This document shows positions 51,380-59,536 of a DNA stretch of 64,000 nt, one piece after another. Below the pieces are notes generated by a model. The model searched no databases, was not told where the DNA came from, and saw only the letters and a list, made by a program, of their open reading frames with translations. Source of the stretch: Bacteroidota bacterium (GTDB lineage: Bacteria; Bacteroidota; Bacteroidia; Sphingobacteriales; Sphingobacteriaceae); the NCBI GenBank assembly GCA_023450085.1, contig JAEXHI010000005.1:124001-188000 (forward strand). The letters are read 5' to 3'. Position numbers and translations under genes: made by a program. How positions within the stretch are numbered: position 1 is the stretch's first letter; every line of letters starts with the position of its first letter.

Positions 51380-52360
51380 TTATATCGTTTCTTCTAATAC
51401 TTGCGTATAAAAATCCTGTAGCTTCATGCCCATGGCGGCTACTTGCTGAGGAATGAAACTAGTGGCTGTTTGTCCAGGAATGGTATTGATTTCGATAAAG
51501 TAAAAATTACCAGTACCGTGTTCTAAGAAATAATCAATTCGCACAATACCACGACAATTCAATTTTTGGTAAACATCTGCAACTACCTGCTCTACCCTAG
51601 CCTTTTCCTCTTCGGTCATATCACCAGGGGTAATTTCTTCGGTAACGCCAGGCGTATATTTGGCATCAAAATCAAAAAACTCATTTTTGGTTTTTACCTC
51701 AGTGGTAGGCAATACCACAATTTTACCTTTGGTTTTAAATACACCTATTGAAAATTCTCTTCCTTCTACAAACTCCTCTACCAATACTTGGCTATCTTCT
51801 TTAAATGCCTTATCCAAGGCAGCATCCAGTTCGTCAACTGTTTTAACTTTGCTCATGCCGATACTGCTGCCACCGTTATTAGGTTTCACAAAATAAGGCA
51901 GTTTCAATTGTGTTTTTACATCGTTGGCATTGTAGTCTTCTTTGAATAATTGCAAAGATTTGGCCACGTTCAGGTTTTTAATACCATTAACAATGGCCTT
52001 GGTGTAACCTTTGTTCATGGTAATGGCGCTGGTAAGTGCATTACAGGTAGTGTATGGGATACCTAGCATATCAAAATAACCTTGCAACTTGCCGTCTTCA
52101 CCAGGAGAACCGTGAATGGCAATAAATACACCATCAAAAACAATTTTTTTACCTTTTATCGTTAACGAAAAATCGTTTTTATCCACTTCAATTTTTACCG
52201 AATCGGCAGGCTCATAGAACCATCCATTTTCAGTCAACATAATTTTGTACACTTCGTACTTCTTGGTGTCGATATTTTGAGCAATGGTTGCAGCACTTTT
52301 AACAGATACTACCCACTCGCCAGTGGTGCCACCTGTTAGCAATGCAATGGTTTTTTTCAT
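51380..52360 (-). CDS. ddl: D-alanine--D-alanine ligase
   Basis: A 326-residue ATP-grasp enzyme that joins two D-alanines for peptidoglycan. GGTTGEWVVSVKSAATIAQN, AIHGSPGEDGKLQGYFDMLG, PYFVKPNNGGSSIGMSKVKT and the metal site YFIEINTIPGQTATSFIPQQ are present. The family Asp in REFSIGVFKTK and RIDYFLE complete the active site. Length is somewhat short but normal for this group. It is divergent from the PASTA-mltG operon, also envelope genes, so the locus is a cell-wall cluster. Confidence 0.95.
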   Translation of the reverse strand: MKKTIALLTGGTTGEWVVSVKSAATIAQNIDTKKYEVYKIMLTENGWFYEPADSVKIEVDKNDFSLTIKGKKIVFDGVFIAIHGSPGEDGKLQGYFDMLGIPYTTCNALTSAITMNKGYTKAIVNGIKNLNVAKSLQLFKEDYNANDVKTQLKLPYFVKPNNGGSSIGMSKVKTVDELDAALDKAFKEDSQVLVEEFVEGREFSIGVFKTKGKIVVLPTTEVKTKNEFFDFDAKYTPGVTEEITPGDMTEEEKARVEQVVADVYQKLNCRGIVRIDYFLEHGTGNFYFIEINTIPGQTATSFIPQQVAAMGMKLQDFYTQVLEETI

Positions 52361-52494
52361 TTTTTTAAGTTTAGATTTAAATTTTGGTCACGAAACTAAA
52401 AATGGCCTTTATGGCGTTTTCAAAATGTGATGGTCAAAAATATAAATTAGTTAAACAGATTTGTTTTTAATTTAAGATAAATATTTTTTTAAGC

Positions 52495-52502
52495 TAAATT
52501 TG
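52495..52502 (+). promoter_or_regulatory. -7 promoter element of the PASTA-mltG operon
   Basis: TAAATTTG matches TAnnTTTG exactly; the expected leader to the ATG at 52532 is about 23 bases. Confidence 0.55.
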
Positions 52503-52531
52503 GGCTTCATTTAAAAAACAACGGAACGCGA

Positions 52532-53302
52532 ATGGGCAACTTTACCGAGTATCTTAAAACCAAGTCATTCAGAACGAATATCATAGCGGCAATTTGCACT
52601 TTTGTAGGGCTCTTGCTCATTGCATTTTTCAGTTTACGATACTATACCAAACACGGCGAAGGTTTAAATGTACCCTCTTTAAAAGGATTAAAAATTGAGG
52701 ATGCCATTAGCAAGTTGGAAGGTTTAGGTTTACGTTATGAAATTGATTCGGTTTATGTAATGGACCAGCCTCCTGGTATTGTAACCGACCAAGATCCGGA
52801 TCCGGAAACTTTTGTAAAGGATAATAGAACCATTTATTTGACCATTAATACCAATAATGCACCAAATGTAAGATTCCCTGATGTGGAAACTAAATCTTTA
52901 CGTGAAGCGAAGTCTATCATTGAAAGTTATGGTCTGAAGCTGGGCGACACGACTTATAAACCAGATGTAGCTAGAGATGTGGTATTAGAAGCTTTATTTG
53001 GTGGCCAGCCGATTAGACCAGGCGAGAGTTTGCCAAAAGGTTCTAGAATCAGTTTTGTGCTTGGCGATGGCCGTGGTAGTGAAGAAGTAGAATTACCTAA
53101 TTTGGTAGGATTTGCTTTAGATGAAGCCAAATTCGCCTTAAAAGGTGGTATGTTAACCATAGGAACCATCACCTACGAAGGAACGATTACCGATACTGCT
53201 AACGCTGTAATTGTTAGCCAATTTCCTTTACCTACCGATAGCGTGTCCAAAGTACGCATCGGAACTCCAATTAATTTAACGCTTTCAAATAAAAAACCTT
53301 AA
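52532..53302 (+). CDS. Membrane-anchored PASTA domain protein
   Basis: A 256-residue protein: a short cytoplasmic start, one membrane segment (IIAAICTFVGLLLIAFFSL), then three PASTA repeats at about 45-110, 111-180 and 185-255 (NVPSLKGLKIEDAISKLEGL, FPDVETKSLREAKSIIESYG, LPNLVGFALDEAKFALKGGM). PASTA domains bind peptidoglycan or its precursors. Usually they are part of Ser/Thr kinases or PBP2x; here no kinase or transpeptidase domain is attached. Its operon with mltG, next to ddl, supports a cell-wall role. Eight bases separate it from mltG. Confidence 0.9.
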   Translation: MGNFTEYLKTKSFRTNIIAAICTFVGLLLIAFFSLRYYTKHGEGLNVPSLKGLKIEDAISKLEGLGLRYEIDSVYVMDQPPGIVTDQDPDPETFVKDNRTIYLTINTNNAPNVRFPDVETKSLREAKSIIESYGLKLGDTTYKPDVARDVVLEALFGGQPIRPGESLPKGSRISFVLGDGRGSEEVELPNLVGFALDEAKFALKGGMLTIGTITYEGTITDTANAVIVSQFPLPTDSVSKVRIGTPINLTLSNKKP

Positions 53303-53309
53303 ACCACCC

Positions 53310-54350
53310 ATGAGCACTAATAAGAATAAACTTAAAATAGCCCTTGTCATTGTAGCCATTGTAATCGCAATTGGAGGCTTTTTTGCCTTTAAATTTTACA
53401 ACATTTACTTTGCTCCAAACGTAACCGCCAAAGAAAAATACCTTTATGTAAAAACAGGTTATGTATTTGAAGACCTAGTAACCGATTTACGCTATAAAGA
53501 AGTGTTGAACGATATTGGTACTTTTTGGGATGCTGCAGAACGTATGAACCTTCAAGGATCGTTAAAGCCAGGTAAATATCGCTTAAAAGAAGGAATGAAC
53601 AACCGTACTTTAATTAATATGTTAAAAGCTGGTAATCAAGAAGCGGTTAAGTTAAAGTTCCAGAATATTAGAAAAATTGAGGGTTTAGCAGGTTTGTTGG
53701 CTAAAAACTTGGAGCCAGATTCGGTAGCCTTTATGCGTCTGTTGGATTCAGCTGCTTTTGTTGAGAAATACGGATTTAATACCGAAAACGTATATACCAT
53801 GTTTATTCCTAATACCTATGAGATGTATTGGAATACTTCAAGAGAAGAGTTCTTTAAGAAAATGAATGCCGAATACCTAAAATTTTGGAACGATGAACGT
53901 AGACAAAAAGCTACGGCATTAAACTTAGATCCAATTAGAGTGACTATTTTAGCTTCTATTGTAGATGCTGAAGCACTTTATGATAAGGAAATGCCTACCA
54001 TTGCTGGTCTTTATCTTAATCGTTTGAAAAAAGGAATGCTGCTACAGGCGGATCCAACGGTGATTTTTGCCAACGGAGATTTTACCGTTAAACGTGTTAC
54101 GGGAGCTATGTTGGGTGTTGATTCTCGTTACAATACTTATAAATATGTTGGTTTGCCTCCAGGACCAATCAATATGCCTAGCATTAATGCTATTGATGCC
54201 GTTTTAAATAAAGAAAACAACAATTATTTATACATGTGTGCCAAAGAGGACTTCTCTGGCTATCATAATTTTGCTGCCACCGTTCAGGAGCATAACATTA
54301 ACGCTAAGAAATACAGAGAAGCCTTAAATCAGCGAAATATTTATAGATAA
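53310..54350 (+). CDS. mltG: Endolytic murein transglycosylase MltG
   Basis: A 346-residue inner-membrane enzyme that cuts nascent glycan strands. One membrane segment lies near residues 9-27 and a LysM-like part follows. The YceG core has TILASIVDAEALYDKEMPTI, where E221 corresponds to the catalytic Glu. The preceding family Glu is D219 here. The closing motif RYNTYKYVGLPPGPINMPSI and HNFAATVQEHNINAKKY match the family. Its stop overlaps the ATG of the thioesterase gene, so all three genes from 52532 form one operon. Confidence 0.93.
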   Translation: MSTNKNKLKIALVIVAIVIAIGGFFAFKFYNIYFAPNVTAKEKYLYVKTGYVFEDLVTDLRYKEVLNDIGTFWDAAERMNLQGSLKPGKYRLKEGMNNRTLINMLKAGNQEAVKLKFQNIRKIEGLAGLLAKNLEPDSVAFMRLLDSAAFVEKYGFNTENVYTMFIPNTYEMYWNTSREEFFKKMNAEYLKFWNDERRQKATALNLDPIRVTILASIVDAEALYDKEMPTIAGLYLNRLKKGMLLQADPTVIFANGDFTVKRVTGAMLGVDSRYNTYKYVGLPPGPINMPSINAIDAVLNKENNNYLYMCAKEDFSGYHNFAATVQEHNINAKKYREALNQRNIYR

Positions 54351-54757
54351 TGTTCACTTACGAAACCCAAGTTAAAGTTAGATACGCCGAAACTGATCAA
54401 ATGGGTGTAGTTTACCATGGTAACTACGCTCAATATTATGAAATAGCCCGTACCGAGTGTTTTGAAGCCTGTTCTGGAATGACCTATGCTTCGATGGAAG
54501 AAGATGGCGTGATGTTGCCCATATTGGAGTTGCAATCGAAATATTTAAAACCAGCATTGTACAACCAAGTGCTGACTATTAAGTCTATTGTGCGTGAATT
54601 ACCCAGTGTGCGTTTGCATGTAGAATACGAAATTTACAACGAAGCTAAAGAGCTGATTAATATTGGCAAAACTACTTTGGTTTTTGTAGATAAAGTAAGC
54701 CGTAGACCTTGTCAACCACCTGAAAAGTTCATGAAGAACGTAAGACAGTACTTTTAA
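54350..54757 (+). CDS. YbgC-like acyl-CoA thioesterase
   Basis: A 135-residue hotdog thioesterase of the YbgC/4HBT type. The motif is VRYAETDQMGVVYHGNYAQY, with the catalytic Asp and the neighbouring His-Gly-Asn. YbgC proteins cleave short acyl-CoAs and in many bacteria are linked to the Tol-Pal envelope system. Here it overlaps mltG by one base (TAATG) and follows cell-wall genes, which fits an envelope or phospholipid role. Length normal. Confidence 0.88.
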   Translation: MFTYETQVKVRYAETDQMGVVYHGNYAQYYEIARTECFEACSGMTYASMEEDGVMLPILELQSKYLKPALYNQVLTIKSIVRELPSVRLHVEYEIYNEAKELINIGKTTLVFVDKVSRRPCQPPEKFMKNVRQYF

Positions 54758-54787
54758 TTTACGATTTTATCCCGTATGTACGGGAAC

Positions 54788-54933
54788 GATTTTAGATTGA
54801 ATTTGCATTAGCTTAGTAATCGATTAAACAATTAACCAATTAAACGGTTAACCGTTGTTTCGCGATTTAGATTGAACTGCATACGTATTAGCTTGGTAAA
54901 CGATTAAACAGTTAACCAATTAAACGGTTAACC
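54788..54933 (+). repeat. Tandem 70-bp repeat between the thioesterase and yihY genes
   Basis: Two copies follow each other (54788-54853 and 54864-54933), each beginning GATTTAGATTGAA-like, continuing CGATTAAACA and ending TTAACCAATTAAACGGTTAACC-like. The end includes the palindrome AACGGTTAACCGTT, and a third partial copy (AATTAAACCGCTAACC) runs up to 54960. The 209-bp gap holds no gene. Confidence 0.65.
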
Positions 54934-54966
54934 TATTAACTACAATTAAACCGCTAACCCTCACCT

Positions 54967-55947
54967 ATGAACTGGTTACACAAGCAACTTTTAAAATTTA
55001 GGCCCTACGCTATGTTTATAGAGTGGACTAAACGTTGTGTGCTTCCAGGTTTTAGCCCCTTGCCTATTTATACGGTAGCTACTTTCTTTTTTCGCGAGGT
55101 TGGTAAAGATACTTTGGTGAACAAGGCCTCTTCATTGGCTTATAATTTCATGCTAGCAATCTTTCCCGGCATCATCTTCCTGTTTACCTTGATTCCTTAT
55201 ATTCCTAAAAGAATTGGTTTTCAAGATCAATTAATGTCACTTTTGGCTTTAGTATTGCCCAATAATGCATTTTTGGCGTTCGAGGCTACCATTAATGATA
55301 TCGTTAATATCCAGAACGGAAGCTTACTTTCTATCGGTTTTGTGCTCTCCCTTTTTTTTGCGACTAATGGCGTGCATAAGTTGATGACCTCCTTTAACAA
55401 ATCTTCCTTGATTGTTGAAACGAGGACGCTGTTAAAACGCAGGATAGTGGCTTTAATTTTAACGGTAGTGCTTGTACTGTCCATGATTGTTTGTATTGCT
55501 GCCATGGCCTTGGGCGAAATCATCATTAACTATTTAAAAGAAGAGATTGAGTATAAGGGTAATTTGACTATTCACTTGATTAGATTTACCCGTTGGGCAC
55601 TTTTGGGTATTTTATATTTCGTCAACGTATCTATCCTCTATCGTTATGGCCCAGCGCATGCCAAGAAATGGAAGTTTTTTAGTGCCGGCTCTTGGTTAGC
55701 TACTATTTTGGCTTTCTTAACCATTTGGGGATTTTCTTTTTATATTAATAATTTTAGTGCTTATAATAAGTTATATGGCTCTATTGGGACCTTAATGGTA
55801 GTTATGATTTGGCTTTATCTCAACTCCTTAATTTTATTGATTGGTTTTGAGCTTAATGCAAGTGTTGATCTCTCTAAACGAAGTGTGAAGATCATTAGGC
55901 CTAACTTTAACCTTTTTAAAAATAGATCTTCTGATCTTAATCATTAA
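54967..55947 (+). CDS. YihY/BrkB family membrane protein
   Basis: A 326-residue inner-membrane protein of the UPF0761/BrkB family, with six or more membrane segments (LAYNFMLAIFPGIIFLFTLI, SIGFVLSLFFATNGVHKLMT, LILTVVLVLSMIVCIAAMAL, GTLMVVMIWLYLNSLILLIG). The family was once thought to be RNase BN, which was an error; it is probably an envelope transporter or lipid-related protein. The metallo-beta-lactamase gene starts four bases after its stop, so the two are likely co-transcribed. Function uncertain. Confidence 0.88.
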   Translation: MNWLHKQLLKFRPYAMFIEWTKRCVLPGFSPLPIYTVATFFFREVGKDTLVNKASSLAYNFMLAIFPGIIFLFTLIPYIPKRIGFQDQLMSLLALVLPNNAFLAFEATINDIVNIQNGSLLSIGFVLSLFFATNGVHKLMTSFNKSSLIVETRTLLKRRIVALILTVVLVLSMIVCIAAMALGEIIINYLKEEIEYKGNLTIHLIRFTRWALLGILYFVNVSILYRYGPAHAKKWKFFSAGSWLATILAFLTIWGFSFYINNFSAYNKLYGSIGTLMVVMIWLYLNSLILLIGFELNASVDLSKRSVKIIRPNFNLFKNRSSDLNH

Positions 55948-55951
55948 AAGA

Positions 55952-56710
55952 ATGAAAAATCTGATTAAAATATTTTTGTTAATGTTGCTTTCGTGTGGCG
56001 CTTTAGTAGTTAGTGCTCAAAAAAATGAAGTGTTTAAACCTAAGGTCGTTTATCAAACGGATGATTTGATCATTACCCAAATTTCTAAGAATGCTTACGA
56101 GCATATCTCCTATTTACAAACCCAAGATTTTGGTAAAGTGCCTTGTAATGGTTTGGTCGTAAGTGATAGCAAAGAAGTCATTATATTTGATACCCCTACT
56201 AATGACAAAAGTTCGGAAGAATTAATCAAATGGCTTACTGATCAACTTCATTTTAAAATAAAAGCCATTATCCCTACCCATTTTCATGATGATTGTTTGG
56301 GTGGGTTAAAAGCTTTTCATAATCATCACATTCCTTCCTATGCCAATTTCAAAACGATAGCGTTTGCTAAGGAAAAGGGTTTTACAGTCCCTCAGAATGG
56401 TTTTAAGGATGCATTAAAACTTAAGGTCGGTAAGGAAACCGTTACGGCTAAGTTTTTTGGCGAAGGCCATACTAAGGATAATGTTGTGGGATATTTCCCG
56501 AGTGAAGACATTTTGTTTGGCGGTTGTTTGATTAAGGAATTAGATGCAAACAAAGGCTATTTAGGCGATGCCAATGTGGAAGCTTGGTCTAACACCGTGG
56601 AGAAAATTAAAAAGGGATATCCAAATGTTAAATTGGTGATCCCAGGTCACGGTGAAACTGGCGACGTTAAATTGCTGGATTATACCATTAACTTGTTTAA
56701 AGTTCAATAA
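55952..56710 (+). CDS. Subclass B1 metallo-beta-lactamase
   Basis: A 252-residue exported zinc hydrolase (signal peptide LIKIFLLMLLSCGALVVSAQ). It has all B1 zinc ligands: H110, H112 and D114 (THFHDDCLGG; the sequence reads H-F-H-D-D), H173 (GEGHTKDN), C192 (FGGCLIK) and H233 (PGHGE). The Cys ligand and the GGCLIK and PGHGETG context are B1-type and argue against glyoxalase or B3. It should hydrolyse most beta-lactams, including carbapenems. It follows a YihY gene by four bases and has no mobile-element flanks, so it is likely resident. Confidence 0.92.
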   Translation: MKNLIKIFLLMLLSCGALVVSAQKNEVFKPKVVYQTDDLIITQISKNAYEHISYLQTQDFGKVPCNGLVVSDSKEVIIFDTPTNDKSSEELIKWLTDQLHFKIKAIIPTHFHDDCLGGLKAFHNHHIPSYANFKTIAFAKEKGFTVPQNGFKDALKLKVGKETVTAKFFGEGHTKDNVVGYFPSEDILFGGCLIKELDANKGYLGDANVEAWSNTVEKIKKGYPNVKLVIPGHGETGDVKLLDYTINLFKVQ

Positions 56711-56712
56711 GC

Positions 56713-56994
56713 TTATTCTTCGCTATTTCCAGCAGCTTTAGCTTCCTTCCATATTCTGTATTCTCGTTGCAAGCAATTTCCGCAAGGCCTGTAGCCATTG
56801 GCTAAAGCCTCGCTTTCATTTTGGAAGAATACTCTATTTTCAACTTTCATTCTTTTCCCAGACGAACAGTTGAGCAGACCATATATTTTACCCTTTTTAT
56901 AACCTGCAAGTGAAATTTGCCTCTTACGTATTAAAGGGGCAAGATTCTTTTTCCTTTCTTCGTTGCTATTTCCTAAGTCAATGTGCTTGATCAT
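56713..56994 (-). CDS. Small Ada-like metal-binding protein
   Basis: A 93-residue protein resembling the N-terminal metal-binding domain of Ada (Ada_Zn_binding). The pattern is NCSSGKRMKVENRVFFQNES followed by EALANGYRPCGNCLQ, with C43, C71 and C74. Ada uses four cysteines to repair methyl phosphotriesters; here only three are visible, so methyl transfer is doubtful and the domain may be structural or a sensor. It follows the 2OG dioxygenase gene by six bases and was probably transcribed with it. Confidence 0.78.
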   Translation of the reverse strand: MIKHIDLGNSNEERKKNLAPLIRKRQISLAGYKKGKIYGLLNCSSGKRMKVENRVFFQNESEALANGYRPCGNCLQREYRIWKEAKAAGNSEE

Positions 56995-57000
56995 GTGTAG

Positions 57001-57714
57001 CTAGCTGAGCGCATCGTGAAAGATAATACCTAAACTATGCCTTTGGCCACTATGAAGCGGGCTTACGCCATGTTTCATATTTACACGATAAAATCCCTTG
57101 CTACCTTTTTCCGGTCGAAAATGAGTAGTGAAAATCATCATATCGCCTGCATTTGGTTTTAATACATTGGCTTTGGATTGCGCTCTAGGAATTTGTTCCG
57201 TGATTACAAATTCACCTCCAGTATAATCTTGGTCAATTTGATCTAACATAAAAACCATTTGCATGGGAAAATAGATTTCTCCATAAAGATCTTGATGTAG
57301 CGTGTTAAAACCTCCTTCCCCATATTTAAGAATAAGGATAGTAGGTTTTTCTTGTCCATGTGCTTTGCACAATACTTTCATTTCTTGGTGGGTATCGGGA
57401 AATCTCTGACTAATGTTCAACTCTTGCATCCATTGGTTTGCTACAGGTGCTATCTCAGCATATACCCTTTCTCTTAACGTAGTGATAAGTCCTGGCAACG
57501 GGTATTGGAAGTATTTATATTCGCCTTTTCCAAAACGGTAACGTTCCATATGGATCGTTTTTCGATAGGTGTCGTCCGCATCATATGCGGCAATCAATAA
57601 GTCACATTCCTTTTGGTCTAGTATATTTTTCACGATCACAAAGCCTTTATCGTGAAGTTCCGTCCTAATTTTGTTCCAGTTAATTGAAGCTAATCTTGTC
57701 TCTATGCTTTCCAT
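57001..57714 (-). CDS. 2-oxoglutarate/Fe(II) dioxygenase (prolyl-hydroxylase type)
   Basis: A 237-residue oxygenase. The iron ligands are likely the His and Asp in TLHQDLYGEIYFPMQMVFML and the His in NMKHGVSP, and RHSLGIIFHDA ends with the Arg for 2-oxoglutarate. GGEFVITEQIPRAQSKANVL is typical of the COG3826-like group. The substrate is unknown. The pairing with an Ada-like metal-binding protein suggests repair or sensing of alkylated molecules, in line with the AlkB-like fold, but AlkB motifs are not present. An exact -7 element lies 22 bases before the ATG. Confidence 0.84.
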   Translation of the reverse strand: MESIETRLASINWNKIRTELHDKGFVIVKNILDQKECDLLIAAYDADDTYRKTIHMERYRFGKGEYKYFQYPLPGLITTLRERVYAEIAPVANQWMQELNISQRFPDTHQEMKVLCKAHGQEKPTILILKYGEGGFNTLHQDLYGEIYFPMQMVFMLDQIDQDYTGGEFVITEQIPRAQSKANVLKPNAGDMMIFTTHFRPEKGSKGFYRVNMKHGVSPLHSGQRHSLGIIFHDALS

Positions 57715-57736
57715 GACAATTGTTTTTTATTGTCTG

Positions 57737-57744
57737 CAAAGCTA
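57737..57744 (-). promoter_or_regulatory. -7 promoter element of the dioxygenase gene
   Basis: TAGCTTTG on the minus strand matches TAnnTTTG exactly, giving a leader of about 16 bases. Confidence 0.5.
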
Positions 57745-57866
57745 GTTCGAAGGTTGGACGTTAGAAATCCGAAACTTGCTTAGTTGAATGCGTTTCAGGT
57801 ATTTTTTGTTGGACTTTGGCATGGTGCGGCCAAGCAAGAAAAATAATTCCGAAACGATAGAAAGCG

Positions 57867-58346
57867 TCATTGCCTTTCTGCAAGTTCTTTCAACTTCTGA
57901 TTCATCTCGTTAAAACCATTTTTAGTTTTTTCGGTATTGAACAACCATACTAAAATACCGCTGAATTTTTCGCTTTGTATAAATGTGGTCGTTCCATTTC
58001 CGTTGTCAATCAACTCGAATTTGTGTGTGCCATCAAAAAGCCCTTTAAACAATAATTTTCCCTGCCAGCTTAATTCTTTGTTTTCTATTTTGCTCAGAAT
58101 AGTGGGCTTAAAGGTCATGCCGCTTCCGTTAGGAGGTTTGATGTTGACCACAACTTTATTTCCTTTTTCGACTTCGCCAGTAATGGAGGTTATAAACGGA
58201 TTCCATTGTGGGTAATTTTCAAAATCGGTTAGTATTTTCCATATTTTTTCAGGTGTTGCCTGGATAACAATTTCTGTTTTAATTTCTTTTGCCATAAGGG
58301 TAAAGCTCATCAAGAGGGTTGCTGATAATAAAAATAAACGCTTCAT
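57867..58346 (-). CDS. Exported SRPBCC (START-like) domain protein
   Basis: A 159-residue protein with a signal peptide (LFLLSATLLMSFTLMAKE) and one SRPBCC fold: TPEKIWKILTDFENYPQWNP, then GNKVVVNIKPPNGSGMTFKP and GLFDGTHKFELIDNGNGTTT. The fold binds hydrophobic ligands such as lipids or quinones. An export signal is unusual for the family, whose members are mostly cytosolic, so the start is supported by the leader. It follows the Crp-type gene on the same strand by 74 bp. Function unknown. Confidence 0.8.
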   Translation of the reverse strand: MKRLFLLSATLLMSFTLMAKEIKTEIVIQATPEKIWKILTDFENYPQWNPFITSITGEVEKGNKVVVNIKPPNGSGMTFKPTILSKIENKELSWQGKLLFKGLFDGTHKFELIDNGNGTTTFIQSEKFSGILVWLFNTEKTKNGFNEMNQKLKELAERQ

Positions 58347-58420
58347 AGTGGATGTGATTTAATTGAACATCACAAAGGTCTATTTTGCATGATGAGTTGC
58401 TCTTGATAAAAATCAAGAAT

Positions 58421-58993
58421 TTAAGAAAGTTGGTTTTTTCTGATTCTGCTAAATGTCTCGGGTCTCATTCCCAACATAGAGGCTATATATTGCAAAGGAA
58501 CCTGATTTAATAGTTCTTTGTTGTTCTCAAAAAAGAAATGATAACGTTCTTCCGCCGTCATAGAAAGATGGCTGAGTATTCTCTCTTCAAGCGTCGTAAA
58601 ACAATGTACAATAAATAGTTTTTCTAACTCTGCCCATCTCGGGATAACGTTTTGTATCTTTTCGTACTCGCTTTTTCTAATGGTGTAAATCTCTACATCG
58701 GTTAATGCTTGAATATTCCATCGGGCAGGCTGATCAAAAATAAATCCAGACAAATCGGTAACGAAATAACCTTTGGTAGAAATCCATTGTGTAACTTCCT
58801 TATTTTCGGTCTCTAGAAAAATTCTCAAAAAGCCAGCTTGTACGAAGCTTAACCGATCACACTTTTTATTGGTTTTAAGGAAGTAGTCGCCTTTTTTCAA
58901 AAACTCTGGCTGAAATAATGAGGCGATGGACGATAGCTCTTCGGAATCGATAACTCCGAAATAAGATTTGATACTAAGTTCCAGTTCTGTCAT
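58421..58993 (-). CDS. Crp/Fnr family regulator
   Basis: A 190-residue regulator with a cyclic-nucleotide-binding beta barrel (residues 20-110; FLKTNKKCDRLSFVQAGFLR) and a C-terminal helix-turn-helix (QVPLQYIASMLGMRPETFSR). The residues that contact cAMP in true CRP are not kept, so another ligand or none is likely, as is usual for Bacteroidota members. It stands 74 bp upstream of the SRPBCC gene on the same strand and may control it. Target and ligand unknown. Confidence 0.87.
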   Translation of the reverse strand: MTELELSIKSYFGVIDSEELSSIASLFQPEFLKKGDYFLKTNKKCDRLSFVQAGFLRIFLETENKEVTQWISTKGYFVTDLSGFIFDQPARWNIQALTDVEIYTIRKSEYEKIQNVIPRWAELEKLFIVHCFTTLEERILSHLSMTAEERYHFFFENNKELLNQVPLQYIASMLGMRPETFSRIRKNQLS

Positions 58994-59136
58994 ATCGGCT
59001 TTTGTTTTCTGTGTGATTGATCAAGATAGTTAGCTTGTTTGATAAACTCAAATACTTGAAACGTTAATTATTGAAGGCGAATAGTGGTTTTTATGCTAAG
59101 TAAGGATTGTCGTAGCTGATCGCAAAATTCTAGGGC

Positions 59137-59164
59137 AAAAAAAAACCGCCCTTTTGGGACGGTT
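59137..59164 (-). terminator. Terminator of tRNA-Ser copy 1
   Basis: AACCGCCC and GGGACGGTT form a bulged stem with loop TTTT. Read on the minus strand it is followed by nine T. It lies just beyond the tRNA 3' end. Confidence 0.75.
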
Positions 59165-59174
59165 ATCTTTTTCC

Positions 59175-59288
59175 GCGGAGAGCGAGGGATTCGAACCCCC
59201 GGACCTGTTACAGTCAACAGTTTTCAAGACTGCCGCATTCGACCACTCTGCCAGCTCTCCGCCGCAAAAGTACAAACTCTAATCAATT
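59175..59288 (-). repeat. Direct repeat of tRNA-Ser and its promoter, copy 1
   Basis: This segment, tRNA gene plus promoter region, recurs at 61437-61551 with identical tRNA and identical 24-bp promoter core (CAAAAGTACAAACTCTAATC and on). The only differences are a few bases between tRNA and promoter and at the outer ends. The 2.15-kb interval between copies holds only an AraC gene and a nitrilase gene. Confidence 0.85.
59176..59260 (-). tRNA. tRNA-Ser(UGA), copy 1
   Basis: The minus strand folds as an 85-base tRNA: acceptor stem GGAGAGC/GCTCTCC with discriminator G, D arm, anticodon loop CTTGAAA (anticodon TGA), a long variable arm (CTGTTGACTGTAACAG) and T loop GGTTCGAATCC. The long variable arm and anticodon identify tRNA-Ser. 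CCA is not encoded. It is identical over all 85 bases to the copy at 61438-61522. Confidence 0.95.
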
Positions 59289-59295
59289 TTGCAAA
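59265..59295 (-). promoter_or_regulatory. Promoter of tRNA-Ser copy 1
   Basis: On the minus strand TTTG (59295-59292), 19 bases, and TACTTTTG (59272-59265) match the full -33/-7 consensus. The tRNA 5' end follows five bases after the -7 element. Confidence 0.75.
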
Positions 59296-59536
59296 CTTTG
59301 ATTAAAAAAATGTTAAATGAAGTTTAAGAGGCTTTGTGAAACCGCTTGTAAACCAGAAAAATAGCTTAAAAATAAAATTATAAATTACCCCATAAACTTA
59401 ACACTTAAGGCTATAAATCTAAATAGATATACCTTCTATAGACGATATTTCGCTAACTTGATCTGCATAGGTGTAACTTAAACCATAAAAGAAATCACTA
59501 ATACGTACATTTGGGATCTCATTAGCGAATTAAATT

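Noticed and set aside
54788..54933. Tandem repeats that could be mistaken for a CRISPR array
   Set aside because: Only two full copies, repeats are about 70 bp with no uniform spacers and there are no cas genes.
55952..56710. The beta-lactamase as a recently acquired resistance gene
   Set aside because: No insertion sequence, integron or plasmid-type flanks, and base composition looks like its neighbours.
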